Shown: one piece after another, positions 52,571 through 64,000 of the stretch
Numbering within the stretch: the stretch's first letter is position 1
Layout of the letters: every line of letters begins with the position of its first letter
Assembly: GCA_949358305.1 (NCBI GenBank)
Contig: OX442319.1
Location: forward strand, 13,206,001 to 13,270,000
Direction of reading: 5' to 3'
DNA from: Strigamia acuminata
Lineage: Eukaryota > Arthropoda > Chilopoda > Geophilomorpha > Linotaeniidae
DNA length: 64,000 bases
Translations under genes and position numbers: made by a program
Notes under the pieces: model-generated
The model's input: the letters and a program-made list of their open reading frames with translations, nothing else
The model's database searches: none
Told to the model about the DNA's origin: nothing

Positions 52571-52981
52571 AGTGAACTTTAACTTCTTTAAGTGAATAAG
52601 TGTAAAATCAACACGAACTTTGAACATTTTTTTTTGTGTGTGTTTTTTTTTTATTTTATAGAAAATTGAAAACTGAAAAAAAGTAATATAAAACAAAAAA
52701 ACCAAAAAGTGTTATTATTGATGAAAAGTGTTAATTTTATTTAATTTTAAACTTTGAAAATTGTTTCCAATGTAAAAGTGTAATAAAAAGTGACTATGAC
52801 ATTTATAAACATTGAAAAGGGTATCATATTATATTTTTGTAAAAATAAGGATGATGAAAAGAGATTCTCAAAAATTGTAAAATTGTGTTTATGATTTGAA
52901 AATTTTTTTATGTAAAAGGAGATGCGTTAGTTAGAACAATTCATTGTTTTTCGAGAGACCGAAAAAATTAAAGGGGGGGGC
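52571..52981 (+). other. 3' untranslated region and polypurine tract of the Gypsy element
   Basis: AT-rich. Ends in AAATTAAAGGGGGGGG (polypurine tract, 52970-52980) one base before the 3' LTR. Confidence 0.8.
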
Positions 52982-53474
52982 TGTTACGCGGTAGAGCCGT
53001 ACCGTGTATCGGCTGGCTCTGCTCGCTCTGTTTAGGCATTTAATGCAATGAATTCTCACTAGACGGCGCTGTGCACCTAATTAGATGCACAGACCGTTCA
53101 ACTTAGTTGATAGGGGGAATAGGAGTTTACTTAGTGAGCTGATTAAGCCAGAGAGCTCAGATCTCTTTTGATTCTCAAACTGTTACCTTCACCTACTACT
53201 GCCAGCCGGTTGACGGTCAGGCAGGACTAGGTTTCCTGAATTGAATTGAATAAACAACAGCATCATCCTTATTTGATTTGAATGAACCATTTATGTGTTT
53301 TAGGTTTAATAAATGAACAAATGTAATAAGAGCTGATGACCGAACATTTACATTAGTAAATGTCCGACTTTGAACAATAAAGCCAACAGGCATTTTACAT
53401 ATAAAACCCTGTGTCATTCTTGATTGAATTCATGTCACGTAGGACTAAATCAATCCCCATTTAGCCACGTAACA
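52982..53474 (+). repeat. 3' LTR of the Gypsy element (493 bp)
   Basis: Begins TGTTACGCGG and ends CACGTAACA, followed by the ATAT duplication (53475-53478) and resumption of backbone sequence matching copy 1 from about 3177. Confidence 0.95.
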
Positions 53475-54158
53475 ATATATTTAATCCTCGGGAGATGCTG
53501 TGCGACCTATACGCCGACCCCAAGCTCGTGATTTTGCTGCGGATTTCGTGGATCTGTCCGGGCTTTTGGGCGCCGGACAAAAAAAAAGTTCGATTGGAAA
53601 TGGGTCCCCGGACGAAGAAAAGAGAAAGGAGTAGACACGCGCGCGTGGGACACCCTGTGGAATAAAAAATACCCATGGAAGACAATGAAAGTTTAATCCC
53701 ACAATCGTCGAATCGGTTTCGTGGTTTGCGCTCCAACTGTTAATTAGATTATCGTCGTTGGGACCGATTGAAACAAATGTTTTGTGAAAAATTTGCAGTT
53801 TCAGATTTTAACTTTATCTATCTCCCAGACTTCTTGCCCCATCGCTGTCTACGCTGTCTACGCGAGCCAGCCAGACGACAATAATATGAGTCCTGAGGTC
53901 CGAGAGCGAGTCTGCATGTCCCAGGGGACGGCATGCGAGTAGCCACTCGTGCGCCCCTTGCCATCGCCAGACATGCTTTCGCCAAAGTATGAACCGTGAC
54001 AACTATATTAAAACAATGTTTATTCGATCGAAAGAATCTATACAACAATTATGAGTACACTTGTCAATTTATTTATCTATTTATTTGATAGAATCTTGGT
54101 TGTGGTCACTGTCGGTCACATCGTAACCATCGTCTTCAGGGCCCATCACCCCTTCTCC

Positions 54159-54840
54159 CTACCACTCCTTTTCATCGCCGTTATCATCGAGTCCTTCGTA
54201 ACCACAGCCATCTTCCTCCTCCATCATGTCCACCATGTCCATCTCCATTTCCTTCACCTCCGCCTGCACCGCCTCTAGCTTCTTCCCCACCGACTTCAAC
54301 ACGCACAACGTCTTCGTCTTCTTTTCCCGCCATCTCGCCGCTTTCTCCATTCGCTCCGCAACCACTTTGTCCAGTTGCTCCGCCAACACCTTCTCCATTC
54401 GCTTCGCCATAACCTTCTCCACCACATTCTCCGCCACATTCTCCGCCACATTCTTCACCACATTCTTCACCACATTCTCCATTTTTTCTGTTATCACCGC
54501 CTCGACCCTTGTTGCCAATCTCTCTTCCCGCAGCACCGAAGGTGAAGACGGCGGCGGCAATGATGTCTCTCTTCGCGACTGGAAAGGGAAAGGGAGAAAA
54601 AAAAAAAGAGAATAAGCAAATAAATAAAACCCAAGACGTGGCGCGTACCCTCTTGATCAGCGTCAGTTTACTCCTTTTCTGCCTGCCTGGACGCTTGGAC
54701 AAAGCGGGATCGAGCGGTACCGACGCGATAGCGGCAGTCGACGACGGCGATGTGGTTCTAGTCCGCGTCGCACGGAGAACGGGCGCCGAGATGGACGATG
54801 TCTCCCCTTCCCCTTTCACCTTCCATGTTCCTGTCATCAT
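54159..54840 (-). CDS. Gene C, copy 2: small two-exon coiled-coil protein
   Basis: Exons 54649-54840 and 54159-54578, with the same lengths (192 and 420) and phase-0 intron as copy 1, giving 203 aa. The intron differs by a base or two in the poly-A run. The protein appears unchanged, including the NVAENVAENVVEKV repeat. Confidence 0.65.
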
Positions 54841-55933
54841 GGTCTCTGAAAAAGAAAAAAACGCGATAGATAAAATCAAAAGAAAAAGAAAAAAAAAAAC
54901 AAAAAAAAAAACCAAATGGGTTATTAAATTGAGCTTCATTTTCTGTTAGCAACAATAACCAAACAAACAAATTTTTTCTGCGCGCGCTTACGGATACAAT
55001 ACGTGCATAATTGGGCGGGAATAATTGACAAATGATACCACAAAACACTTGGCTCATTCGCTCGTTCACTCGCTCGCTCACTCACGTTTAACGAAACGAA
55101 ACTAAACACGCAACTGCAAACGCAAACTGTCTTTGCCCGGCTCTAGCCCGATTTAAAAATGGCGACAATTGAAACGAAGCTTCGTGCTTCACTGCAACGT
55201 GGTGTCGACGAGAGCGAGGGCGAGAGCGAGAGTGAGAGCGAGAGAAAGCGAGTGAGTGGGTGAGTAAGTAAGTAATCAAGTGGAGCATGCGTGGACTGGC
55301 GACGATATTTCCGCAGTCGTTCAATTTGGCGTGGGTTTACAACTCCGCTTATTTGGTCGCTGATCGAGTCGGCACGCACTTTAAACATGTCGACGGCAAA
55401 CAATACACGCGGGAAAAAAAATAACGCTAAGTTGTACGTAAGAAGAGTCTTCATTATGAATAAATGCAAAGGACCGAACCCCGAATATTCGAGTGTCCAC
55501 ACAACCTATCGTCCACCGGGTCTCGGTGTCCGGGTAGAAAGAGGGAGGGGACGTACGCGCGCGTACCGGACATTGCCACTCGGAACAAAAAATGTGCATA
55601 ATAGGGAAAACGATCAAAGTTTAATTTCCTGATCTTGGAGTCGGTTCCGCGATTTGTGTTCCGACCAATAATTAGATTATCCTCGCAGCGACCTACTGGA
55701 ACAAAGATTTTGTGGAAAATCCGCCGTTTTATATATTTTTTTTTCTTTTCCGGTTGTCTCGCACCATGTAATCGACGCGAGTTTTTGAGATTGCGCTCGA
55801 CCGGACTTTGCGAACATTCTCAGAGCGAGCGTTCCGGGCCCTCGCGGATATCCGGAGGGTTCCGGTGTGCGGCATCGGTTTGATTGCGCTCGTTTTATTC
55901 TGCGTTGTCACTGGCCAGACGCGAATGGTCGGA
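54841..55933. repeat. Copy 2 equivalent of 4533-5631
   Basis: Same simple repeats and composite-repeat segment as copy 1. No gene is seen. Confidence 0.55.
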
Positions 55934-55937
55934 GGGT
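55934..55937. other. Empty insertion site of the gag-only element
   Basis: A single GGGT in uninterrupted sequence GGTCGGAGGGTCGCGTTCGC. This is the pre-insertion state of 5632-14951. Confidence 0.92.
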
Positions 55938-58336
55938 CGCGTTCGCGACAAATAGGGGCAGCTGGTGTCGACGGACGAGCGCCGGCAGCCCCGACACATT
56001 GTTTCAAATAAAGCTCCTGTCGAGTTGATTCGATTCGATTCGTATCGTGTTAATTTATCTCTGCGATCTACGCGGTGGAAACAATGCCCTGCTCTTCTAC
56101 CCCGTATTGCGCGCCTCATCGCGCATTAGATCGCATTTAAACGCGCGTACAATTAAGGGTGACGCGATCACGCCGCTAAATCGACGCACACTTTACTCAC
56201 GGATGCGCACCGGCACTGAAACGTCCAGAAACAAGCTTCTACACGTTTCTACGGCGTCGGCATTGTTTATTTATTTGTTTATTCGTTTACTTATTTATTA
56301 ATTCATCTATTCAGACCTTGTGGTGTGCAAATTGGGGAAAGGTCCCTCATTTTTAGCGTTACGGCGGCCTGTGTATTGGTCCCGTGTTCGCAATTCTGAC
56401 TTGAACGCAGCCAACCGACCGAGACCCGACGTCAAATTCGATAGCAACGCGTCGGAATGCAAATAACTGTCGACGAAAATTAAAAGTATAATTGTTTAAT
56501 AAAAGGAAACTGACGTAATGTTGAAACGCTAAAAAATACGTAAAATTAAGATTCAAATTCGGGTTCGATCCAGGTCAGATTAAGTCAGTCAGATCAGATC
56601 CACGAACTCTCGAGGCGCGACATGTTTATCGCTTAAAGATACCTGGCGATCGACGATGGGCGGACGACTGGAGTTCGATTTCCCGACCATGGGATCAGTT
56701 TCGCGGTTTGTGCTCCATTGTTTAATGAGATTATCTTCGTTGGGGTCGATCCCAACAAAAAAATTGAAAATAAATTACATTTTACATTTTAGAACTGGCT
56801 TCCGGACGCCTCGCACCATCCCCGGCGACGCAGTTGTTGTCGTTGGATTCGACCGACTCTGCGGACATTTTCAAACCCAGACCAGACACACTTGTTTCGA
56901 ACAAGGAGCCATCAAGCACTGAGCGCTTAAACGGACCTGTTTCGTCCTTTTTGTGTCTCAATACCCTCGGGGTGTTCGTGGTGGAGTAGATGTCATTTAT
57001 GCGTTGTAAAAAGTGTTTTCTCTATTGCATCGGCATACGGGCATACGGGGCAGCTGGTGACGGCAGCCCCCAATAAATTTGTTCCAAAAATAAGTTCCCG
57101 TCGAGTCGTGTCGATTTCTCTTTCTCTCTCTCTCTGGTCCGCCGTGATTGCGCTTCATTGCGCTAAATTGCCGCCAGAACGCGCTACCGTCGCATCAGGC
57201 GAACATTTTTGGCGTCCATTAAAGGACGCGGATTACGGGTCACGTGAACGGGCGTCAAATCCCGCGCGCAAACGATCGTGTCGAGTTAAATAAAAGAATA
57301 GAAATCGGTGACAAGTGTTGCGCGAAACGAGGCCACGAACGCCTCTATTGGTTTACGATTTTATTTTCACCCCATTGTACTCGACGCGCCAGCGTAGGAG
57401 AAGTGAGTTTTCGTCACTACGTTCGATGGATTTACAAACAAACAGACAAACAAACAAACAAACGGTTTCAGACCGTTCCGGGTCCTCGCGGATATCCGGA
57501 GGGTTCCGGTGGTGGATTTGTCTCATCACTTTTAATCTATCCTGTGTTGTCATCGGCCAAACCAGTGCCGGTTTGCACGGTACAAAGGGTCGTGCAAAGG
57601 GTCGCATTCGCGGCAAATAGGGGCAGCTGGTGTCGACGGACGAGCGCCGGCAGCCCCGACACATTGTTCCAAAAAAAGCTCCTGTCGGGTTGATTCGATT
57701 CGATTCGATTCGACTCGTGTTAATTTATCCCTGCGACCCGCCCCCGTAAATGTCGTAATACGCGGTGGAAACGATGCCCGCTCTTCTACCCCGCATTGCG
57801 CGCCTCGTCGCGCACTAGGCCGCGTTCAAACGCGCGTACTATTAAGGGTGACGCGATCTCGCCGGTAAGTCGACATGCGCTTTACTCACGAATGCGCGTC
57901 GGCACCGAAACGTTCGGAAACATGCTTCCGCAGTGTCGGCATTGTTCATTTATTAAATTATTTGTTTATTCATTTATTTAAACTCCGTGGTTGATTGATG
58001 GGCGTGTGGATTTCGCGATTTGCGTTGGCCCTGTGTTCACAGTTTTGATTGATTTGAACGCAGCCAATCGAACGAGACCCGACATCAATCTCGATAGCGA
58101 CGCGTCGGAACGCAAAGAACTGCTCACCGAGAATTGAAAGTGTAATTGTAAAACAAATAATCAACAAATAATCAATGTGGAACAATCATCGTGTAATATT
58201 TTATTAATAAATTGTATTTTGAAAAAAAAACAACAACAACAACAACAACAACAACTAATTTATCTTTCGATGCGAGTAAATTACAAACTTTGTCTTTGAG
58301 TTTTAGTCACCCCAAAAGTTGAATCAAATTTTCAAT
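55938..58336. repeat. Composite repeat array, copy 2
   Basis: Duplicate of 14952-17344, with hairpins near 55958, 57049 and 57621. Small indels in TTCGATTCGATT and CAA runs distinguish it from copy 1. Confidence 0.6.
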
Positions 58337-58558
58337 TTAATTATTAATTCCATCTATCCGTCTGCCTGTCTTCTCCTTGCAGCACCCCGGGTCCGCAGCG
58401 ATGGGACGCGCGCCGTCGACGAGCGTGTACGTGCTGAGCGGCCCATTGCCCGGCATCGCAACGGAGCATTTCGAGCGACCAGACTCGGTGTCGTCGTAGA
58501 GGAGACACAGACTGCACGTCCTTCTCGTTGACGCACCAGGAGCTGATACCATCGTCCA
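58337..58558 (-). CDS. Possible terminal exon, copy 2
   Basis: Same frame, acceptor and stop as 17345-17566, with the cysteine-rich stretch CSLCLLYDDTESGRSKC retained. Coding status and strand remain uncertain for the same reasons. Confidence 0.3.
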   Translation of the reverse strand, partial: WTMVSAPGASTRRTCSLCLLYDDTESGRSKCSVAMPGNGPLSTYTLVDGARPIAADPGCCKEKTGRRIDGINN

Positions 58559-60093
58559 CTAGGAGGCAACACGCCACGTCTAGGTTGCAATTAATCAATC
58601 AATCAATCAATCAATCAATCAGTTTAACAAAATCCTGCAATCATAAAACGTCTGGTTAAAATTCAAATATTTATACATTTTCTGATTATATTTCACCCAT
58701 CCAACAACTCGTTTCGTTCCAGGTGTCGCGAAACACTCGATTTTATATCTAGTCGGTCACTTGTTTTTCTTCCACCTGAAATTCAAGATAAATTAATTCA
58801 ATTCGTTCAAACCAAATAAATCAACTCGTATTAAAAAGATTCGATCCGCATTATTTCACTCGGTTTAACATCGTTAACCTGTATGAAAAATAGAAATAAA
58901 GTCATAAATCAGTTTTTTTCTACGTGCACCGGTAGTTTCGATGGATGAACGGTCCTTCAGCAATGTTGTGCGAAAAACGATGCACGCAAATTCGTTGAAT
59001 TTCCTCCAGATTCCGTAACACCAATTCGAGTGGCCTTATATGTATGCGCGCGCGAGTATGTATGTATGTGTGTCAACACGCGAGAACAACGCGAGGACTC
59101 CGTGTGACATCTGTCGCGAGCAACCGAGAATGACACGTAGCAAACCGTCTGCACATCGTGTTTCCTGCAAAAATGAGAACGATCTGTTTTTAATACGCTG
59201 TCAGAAGTATGTGATGTGAAAAGAACTCATCTAATTGCCCTTCCTTTCCTATTTTCCACTCTCTGTCGCTTCGTTGTCGACAAATGCGTCCTCGTTGTCC
59301 CTTTCTATTTCCAATATAATCGTGAGAGGACCGTGGTGCGTCCTATTCTCTTCCCGATGGACCCGCGCTAATGTCCTAGAAAAAATGTACACTCTTCAGT
59401 TTATTTCCTCGGGATTTATTTGAACTCAGGCATCCGAATTTTACTCACCTGTTGTGCTTGTTTTCGCGGCTTTTTTTCCTCCCGGGCTCCGTCCTAGTTT
59501 GTCGACTCGCGCGACCCGGCTCACTCACTCCTCCGCACGGTTATACGCGCCCGTCGAATCTCTGCTGGAGATACTAATGTTTGCAAAAATTTAAAGCAAA
59601 GCTCGCACGTTCTTTTTACCTTCCTGCTTGGTTTAGACGTCTCGCGTTATGTTATTTGTCTCCATCCGCTGACGCTTATTTCTCGTCGTTTCCAACGGCG
59701 GCCATTGCTTTCGTTGCGAATCTTCTCTGTTTTCGGGTTTTATCAATTCCCGTCCCGAACTGCTCCCGTCAACATCGCTTTTAGACAGTTTATGCCCGTT
59801 TAGACTATCGATTCGAATAAACGTCCATTAGTTCCTATCAGTTAATCGAAGCTAGTTAGGTCGTTTTCACGACCCGATGTCACTCAAACGGATTTATTAG
59901 CGCCTCTCTACCGTTTTTTGCCCGTTTCAATCGAGTTTTAGTGTTACCCACTTCTCCCGATGTTCTTCGTCTTTGAAGAATTTACTTATTGTTTACTCTA
60001 TTCGTCGATAATAAACAGTCAAACTTAAACACCGCCCAGTCTCTCGTCGCACGCCGGACCAACCGGATGTTACACCTGCATTATTAAAATAGA

Positions 60094-60132
<39 letters not shown>

Positions 60133-61152
60133 ACAACGCCATCTATTGGGCGTGAATGCAACACACGATTCCACGGGGTTCCCATTGAATTTATTTACGT
60201 GGCCGCGCGTAGATAGTAAATAAATGAATAAATAGATAAATAAATAAATAAATAAATACATATATAATATATATTATATATACGCAATGTTCTCTCCATT
60301 CGAGTAAACTTGTACTTTTATTGCCCTTTTGCACATGTGGCGTTGCCTCCGGTCAACGTTTTTGACCCACGATAAAAACTCCAAAATAAACAAATAAGTA
60401 AAGGGGACAAAAACCCGAACTTGTTGGTTTGTTTAAACGCGACTGGAGTGAAGTGGGCATCACAGCACCCCGCTCACGATCGCGTGCTCGAAATTATAAC
60501 GGAGCCCAAAATATTATCGTCTGACCCAAAATTGTTTCGTTTTTAATTAAAAAACGATCACATAGCCGACTCCAAAACCAAAACATCGTAGCTCTTAAAA
60601 ACGGATGTAAATCGGAGACTTTGAATCAAAATCATTCGCGGAATCGCCAACAGGTGTCGCGTCAACAAACTGGTAGCGAGCATACATGAACTGGAAATGA
60701 AAGCGGGAAGTTTATGCTCGGTCGCGTCTCCGCAGGTAAATTTGGGCGGCTTTTACGAATTTTTGCGATATTTTTGTCAATGAATCGCGTCCGTGGTCGT
60801 ACGTGTGCACACGTGTGGTCGTCGAACAACGCGCATGGATTTTTGTGTTTGGTCGCGGGAGTGTACGTGAGTGAGCGTTTGCGGTGTAACGTGGATGATT
60901 TTTACCTGATCGACGGCGAACGAGGTTTATTAAAATTAGACGAATGTATACATTTTTTATTTATTGATTTATACACGATTCATCGATTCATATGCACACG
61001 TGTATACCGTATTGGTCCACTCGTTGCCACGCACCGTCGTCGAGCACGGATTTGTGGTCGTTTTCAAATCGCGCGTTTAGAGCGGAATATGCCGACACAA
61101 ACGAAAAATGTTTTTATTTTTATTTTTATTTTTTATTTTCTCTCCCTTACAG
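58559..61152. other. Gene-poor region, copy 2
   Basis: Duplicate of 17567-20157. AAAT arrays are shorter here (about 60097-60132). An insertion of CACGATTCATCGATTCATA-type sequence near 60974 distinguishes it from copy 1. The probable non-coding first exon of gene F ends at CTCCGCAG/GTAAATTT (60736). Confidence 0.45.
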
Positions 61153-61188
61153 ACATCCGACGCAAACAAAGAGACGGAAGGTGGGAAG

Positions 61189-64000
61189 ATGGAAAATGAA
61201 AAATTAGAAACCGAGGAGGGGTCAACCGAAGTTGCAACCACGATGACGGTGAGTGGAAAAATTGTCTCACGATTAACAATATTATTATTATTATTATTGA
61301 TGAAAAATAGATAAACAAACACATAAATAAATAAATATTTCTGCCTAATTCGCGAAATAAAAATAGAAAATAATTTATTTATTTCCGCGCGGACATTAAA
61401 AATTGATTCATATCACGTGTAAAAATTTCATTTTTTTAAATTTAATTTTTTTGTCCCATTTATGCGCGATCTCTTATCTGTGCCAATTTTAAGCAATGAC
61501 AAACGGTCCCGATTCTCCAACCATTTAACAGCATCGAATGCCAATTGCAAAGTAGTGATCAAATTTTTCTTCCGACAATTAAATCTGAGATCCGTGGAGA
61601 GGGGCCACGTCGGGATAGGAATAAATTCTAATATCCGCGTGGAAATGGGCACGGTCCGGGGTACGGACCCGCTATTTTCCATTTTTCTAAACTTTCTTTG
61701 TTTTATTTTATTTTATTTATTTATTTTTTAAACGCTGATTTATTCATACACATTCGTATCGTTCCAGGACACGGAACCGCACGTGGACGAGAGGTTGGTC
61801 ACTGTGGAAGCGTCGACGGCGGTGAGTGAAAGAATTGGCCCATAATCAAAATTAATTTTGCGAGGATAAGCTTTCGTTGCTGGTTCTGGCGCGATCGACG
61901 CAATTGTGACCCATTCTCCCATGTTTGTGCGCGCGAAAATACGCGAACACGCGCGTCCAATTTTTTGTCGTTTGAGGCCCCGCGTCTCGATTTGTTTTAC
62001 GTGTCCGCTCCCTTCCCTCCCCCCCCATCCCCCCCCCTTTTTTTTTTTCTTTTAATTGATTTTTCTTTTTCTTTTTCTATTTTTATTCATTTTTTTATTT
62101 TTATTTTTATTTTTTGTTTTTATTTTTATTTTTTTATTTATTATATTTGCTCGTTTTTAATCAGGCCACAATGGACACATCTCGACGACGTCCAGTGGAG
62201 TCGATTCTGGACGACTCGCAATCGCAACCAACAGAGCCGATGCTGGAGGAATCCCAAGACACGGAATTCAGCGAGTCTCAACCCTCCGAGTCCAGGGTGG
62301 TGTTGTACCACGAAAGGCTGGTGGAGAGGGTGGTGGAGAGGGTGGTGGAGAGGCGGGTGGATAGGCTGATAGAGAGGCGGGCAATAATGGAGGCCATCGT
62401 TGGAGATGCAGGGACGGTGAGTGAATTAGAATTAGAAAAATAGAAATTATACACCGTATATCTCCAAATAGTGCATCCACACGCTATCTGGGGACAAATT
62501 TTCTCATGTGTACGATCAGAGGCCCGCGCGCGTTATTCGTGAACTAAAATTGTCCCACCGAAGACACGTGTACAAATCGAGGATACCGTTTATCTGTAAA
62601 TAGCGCATCCGTGCGCTATTTAAAAATAAATGGTCCCGCGCGCTATTAAAGACCCGCAGAGTAATCACAGATATACTGTATACAGTATATGCATTTTTTT
62701 TTCTGTTTTGTTTCTTTTTCTTTTCAATCCGTTTGAATATTCATATTTGTTTGTTTCCTGTCAGGCCGCGTCCGAAGTCATGTCGACCGTCTTGTTTCGA
62801 GTCGCACAATGCATCGCGTCTTCCGGGGCACCGGACCATGAACCCGCAACTGCAACGGTAGGCTAAAGAATCAAAGTCGAGTTTACAAGAGTGTTCTTGA
62901 CTCTCATGTTTCCGACACGATCGGCGCAGACGAAATGTGAAAACGACCAACCAACGCGCGTCATCTCGAGTTAGGCGCGCACATCAAATGCGTGCTCTTT
63001 ACCGACACATTTAACGTCAGGGTCTATTTAAATTTAATTCATTTATTGGTTAATTTTTTCCTTTTCTTTTTTTTTACTACAAGTTAGTCATTTTAATTGT
63101 GGGCGTCTTTTTGGCCCCCTTTTTTTATTTTTATTTATTTATTTATTTATTTATTTATTTTTTAATTATGCACACGTTTGTAATTATATTTACTCGTTTC
63201 TTACCAGGACGGACCCAACGACGACGGTGCCTTGGACCTATCCCAAAGCACGGGGCATTCCGTGTGGTCATCGAGCCTGCCACAAACGTGAGTTCCACGC
63301 GCTCTTCGGGTCTTGCACGCAACGTCTCACAATTTATTTATTTATTTTTTTTTTTAGAGAAACGGATGGGACGGCGGATGAGATTGTGGGGGGGGTTGTG
63401 GATGAGATCGTGGAGGAGGTGGGGAAGGCGAGGGCGGCGGAAGAGACTGTGTCGGAGACGGAGAAGAAGAAGGCGGTGGAAGAGACTGTGTCGGGGAAGG
63501 AGGTGGAAAAGGAGATGGCGGTGGAAGAGACTGTGTCGGAGACGGAGAAGGAGAAGGCGGTGGAAGAGACTGTGTCGGGGACGGAGAAGGAGAAGGCGGT
63601 GGAAGAGACTGTGTCGGGGAAGGAGGTGGAAAAGGAGATGGCGGTGGAAGAGACTGTGTCGGAGACGGAGAAGGAGAAGGCGGTGGAAGAGACTGTGTCG
63701 GGGACGGAGAAGGAGAAGGCGGTGGAAGAGACTGTGTCGGGGAAGGAGGTGGAAAAGGAGAAGGCGGTGGAAGAGACGGTGGTGGAAGAGACAGTGGAGG
63801 AGATGGGAATAGTGTGGCCGGAGATGGAGGTGGAGTTGGAAAAGGAGAAGGAGACGTGGAAGGAAACGGCGGTGGAAGAGGCAGTGGAGGAGAAGGAAAA
63901 GGAGAAGGAGACGGCGACGGCACCGAAGAAGAGGACGTGTGTGAGGAAAGGGGGTGCGAAAAAGAAACGGAAGACCGTTGAGAAGGTGGAAAAGGAAGTA
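61189..64000 (+). CDS. Gene F, copy 2: first six exons, cut by the window end
   Basis: Exons 61189-61248, 61768-61821, 62165-62416, 62765-62857, 63208-63287 and 63358 to beyond 64000. All splice sites match copy 1. Exon 3 has an in-frame 12-base gain (an extra VERV-type unit in VERVVERVVERR), exon 4 has lost one Ser codon, and exon 6 has a different number and order of AVEETVS units. Every length change is a multiple of three, which supports the reading frame. The zinc-finger exons lie outside the window. Confidence 0.75.
63434..63797 (+). repeat. Coding minisatellite in gene F exon 6, copy 2
   Basis: Same 39/45-base units as 22441-22767 but one unit longer, with an extra GGGACGGAG-type unit in the middle. 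Confidence 0.8.

Larger units (their letters stand above)
44469..53474 (+). mobile_element. Complete Ty3/Gypsy retrotransposon with a Ulp1-like third ORF
   Basis: A 9006-bp element with 493-bp LTRs (TGTTACGCGG...CACGTAACA) that look identical, ATAT duplications, a primer site, gag, pol in the -1 frame and in the order protease, RT, RNase H, integrase, then a third ORF where errantiviruses have env, and a G-rich polypurine tract. The pol order defines Ty3/Gypsy. The site is empty in copy 1. Pol and the third ORF are intact; the gag start is GTG in this copy. Confidence 0.96.
41299..64000. repeat. Long repeat, copy 2 (continues right of the window)
   Basis: Matches 1 to about 22965 after removing the Gypsy insertion here and the gag-only insertion there. 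Gene order and exon structure are preserved. Confidence 0.93.

Overview
The window is animal nuclear DNA, most probably from an insect. The protein-coding genes are split by short introns with GT...AG boundaries, there are two complete LTR retrotransposons, tRNA-derived SINE heads and very many (TTTA)n microsatellites, and coding sequence is CpG-rich. A hymenopteran would fit this composition, but nothing here proves it. A run of 200 N (37960-38159) marks a scaffold gap.

Large-scale layout: positions 1 to about 22965 reappear from 41299 to 64000 with only a few substitutions and small indels per kb. Each copy carries one retrotransposon that the other lacks, and each empty site is clean. Copy 1 holds a 9.3-kb LTR element with a gag-like ORF only (5636-14947, 4-bp duplication GGGT). 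Copy 2 holds a 9.0-kb Ty3/Gypsy element (44469-53474, 4-bp duplication ATAT). The repeat is either a recent tandem duplication of at least 32 kb or two haplotypes joined across the gap.

The non-retroelement backbone is an intron-rich cassette. In order: R (retropepsin-fold-like protein without the catalytic DTG, minus), C (coiled-coil, minus), F (12-exon, two-C2H2-finger protein with an internal tandem repeat, plus), D (alanine-rich, minus), A (coiled-coil, plus), E (coiled-coil, plus), a six-exon piggyBac-type transposase with all three catalytic aspartates (minus), H (eight-exon protein with two C2H2-like fingers and a PHD-like finger, minus), the gap, then B (coiled-coil, plus) and the second copies of R, C and the first part of F. 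A, B and C form one small gene family; F and H share an architecture. I read exon junctions from reading-frame continuity and splice signals. No transcript data were available.

Between the genes lie degenerate copies of a composite repeat. Its best-conserved part is a GGGGC...GCCCC hairpin followed by a TTGTTCCAAAATAA-like string.

The most striking system is the Gypsy element. After gag and pol, in the position where errantiviruses carry env, it has a 457-codon third ORF encoding a Ulp1/C48-type cysteine peptidase with an intact H-D-Q-C set. A splice donor in the leader and an acceptor just before this ORF suggest expression from a spliced subgenomic RNA. A second candidate system is the multigene cassette around the intron-bearing piggyBac transposase, which could be a giant cargo-carrying transposon or a domesticated cluster.
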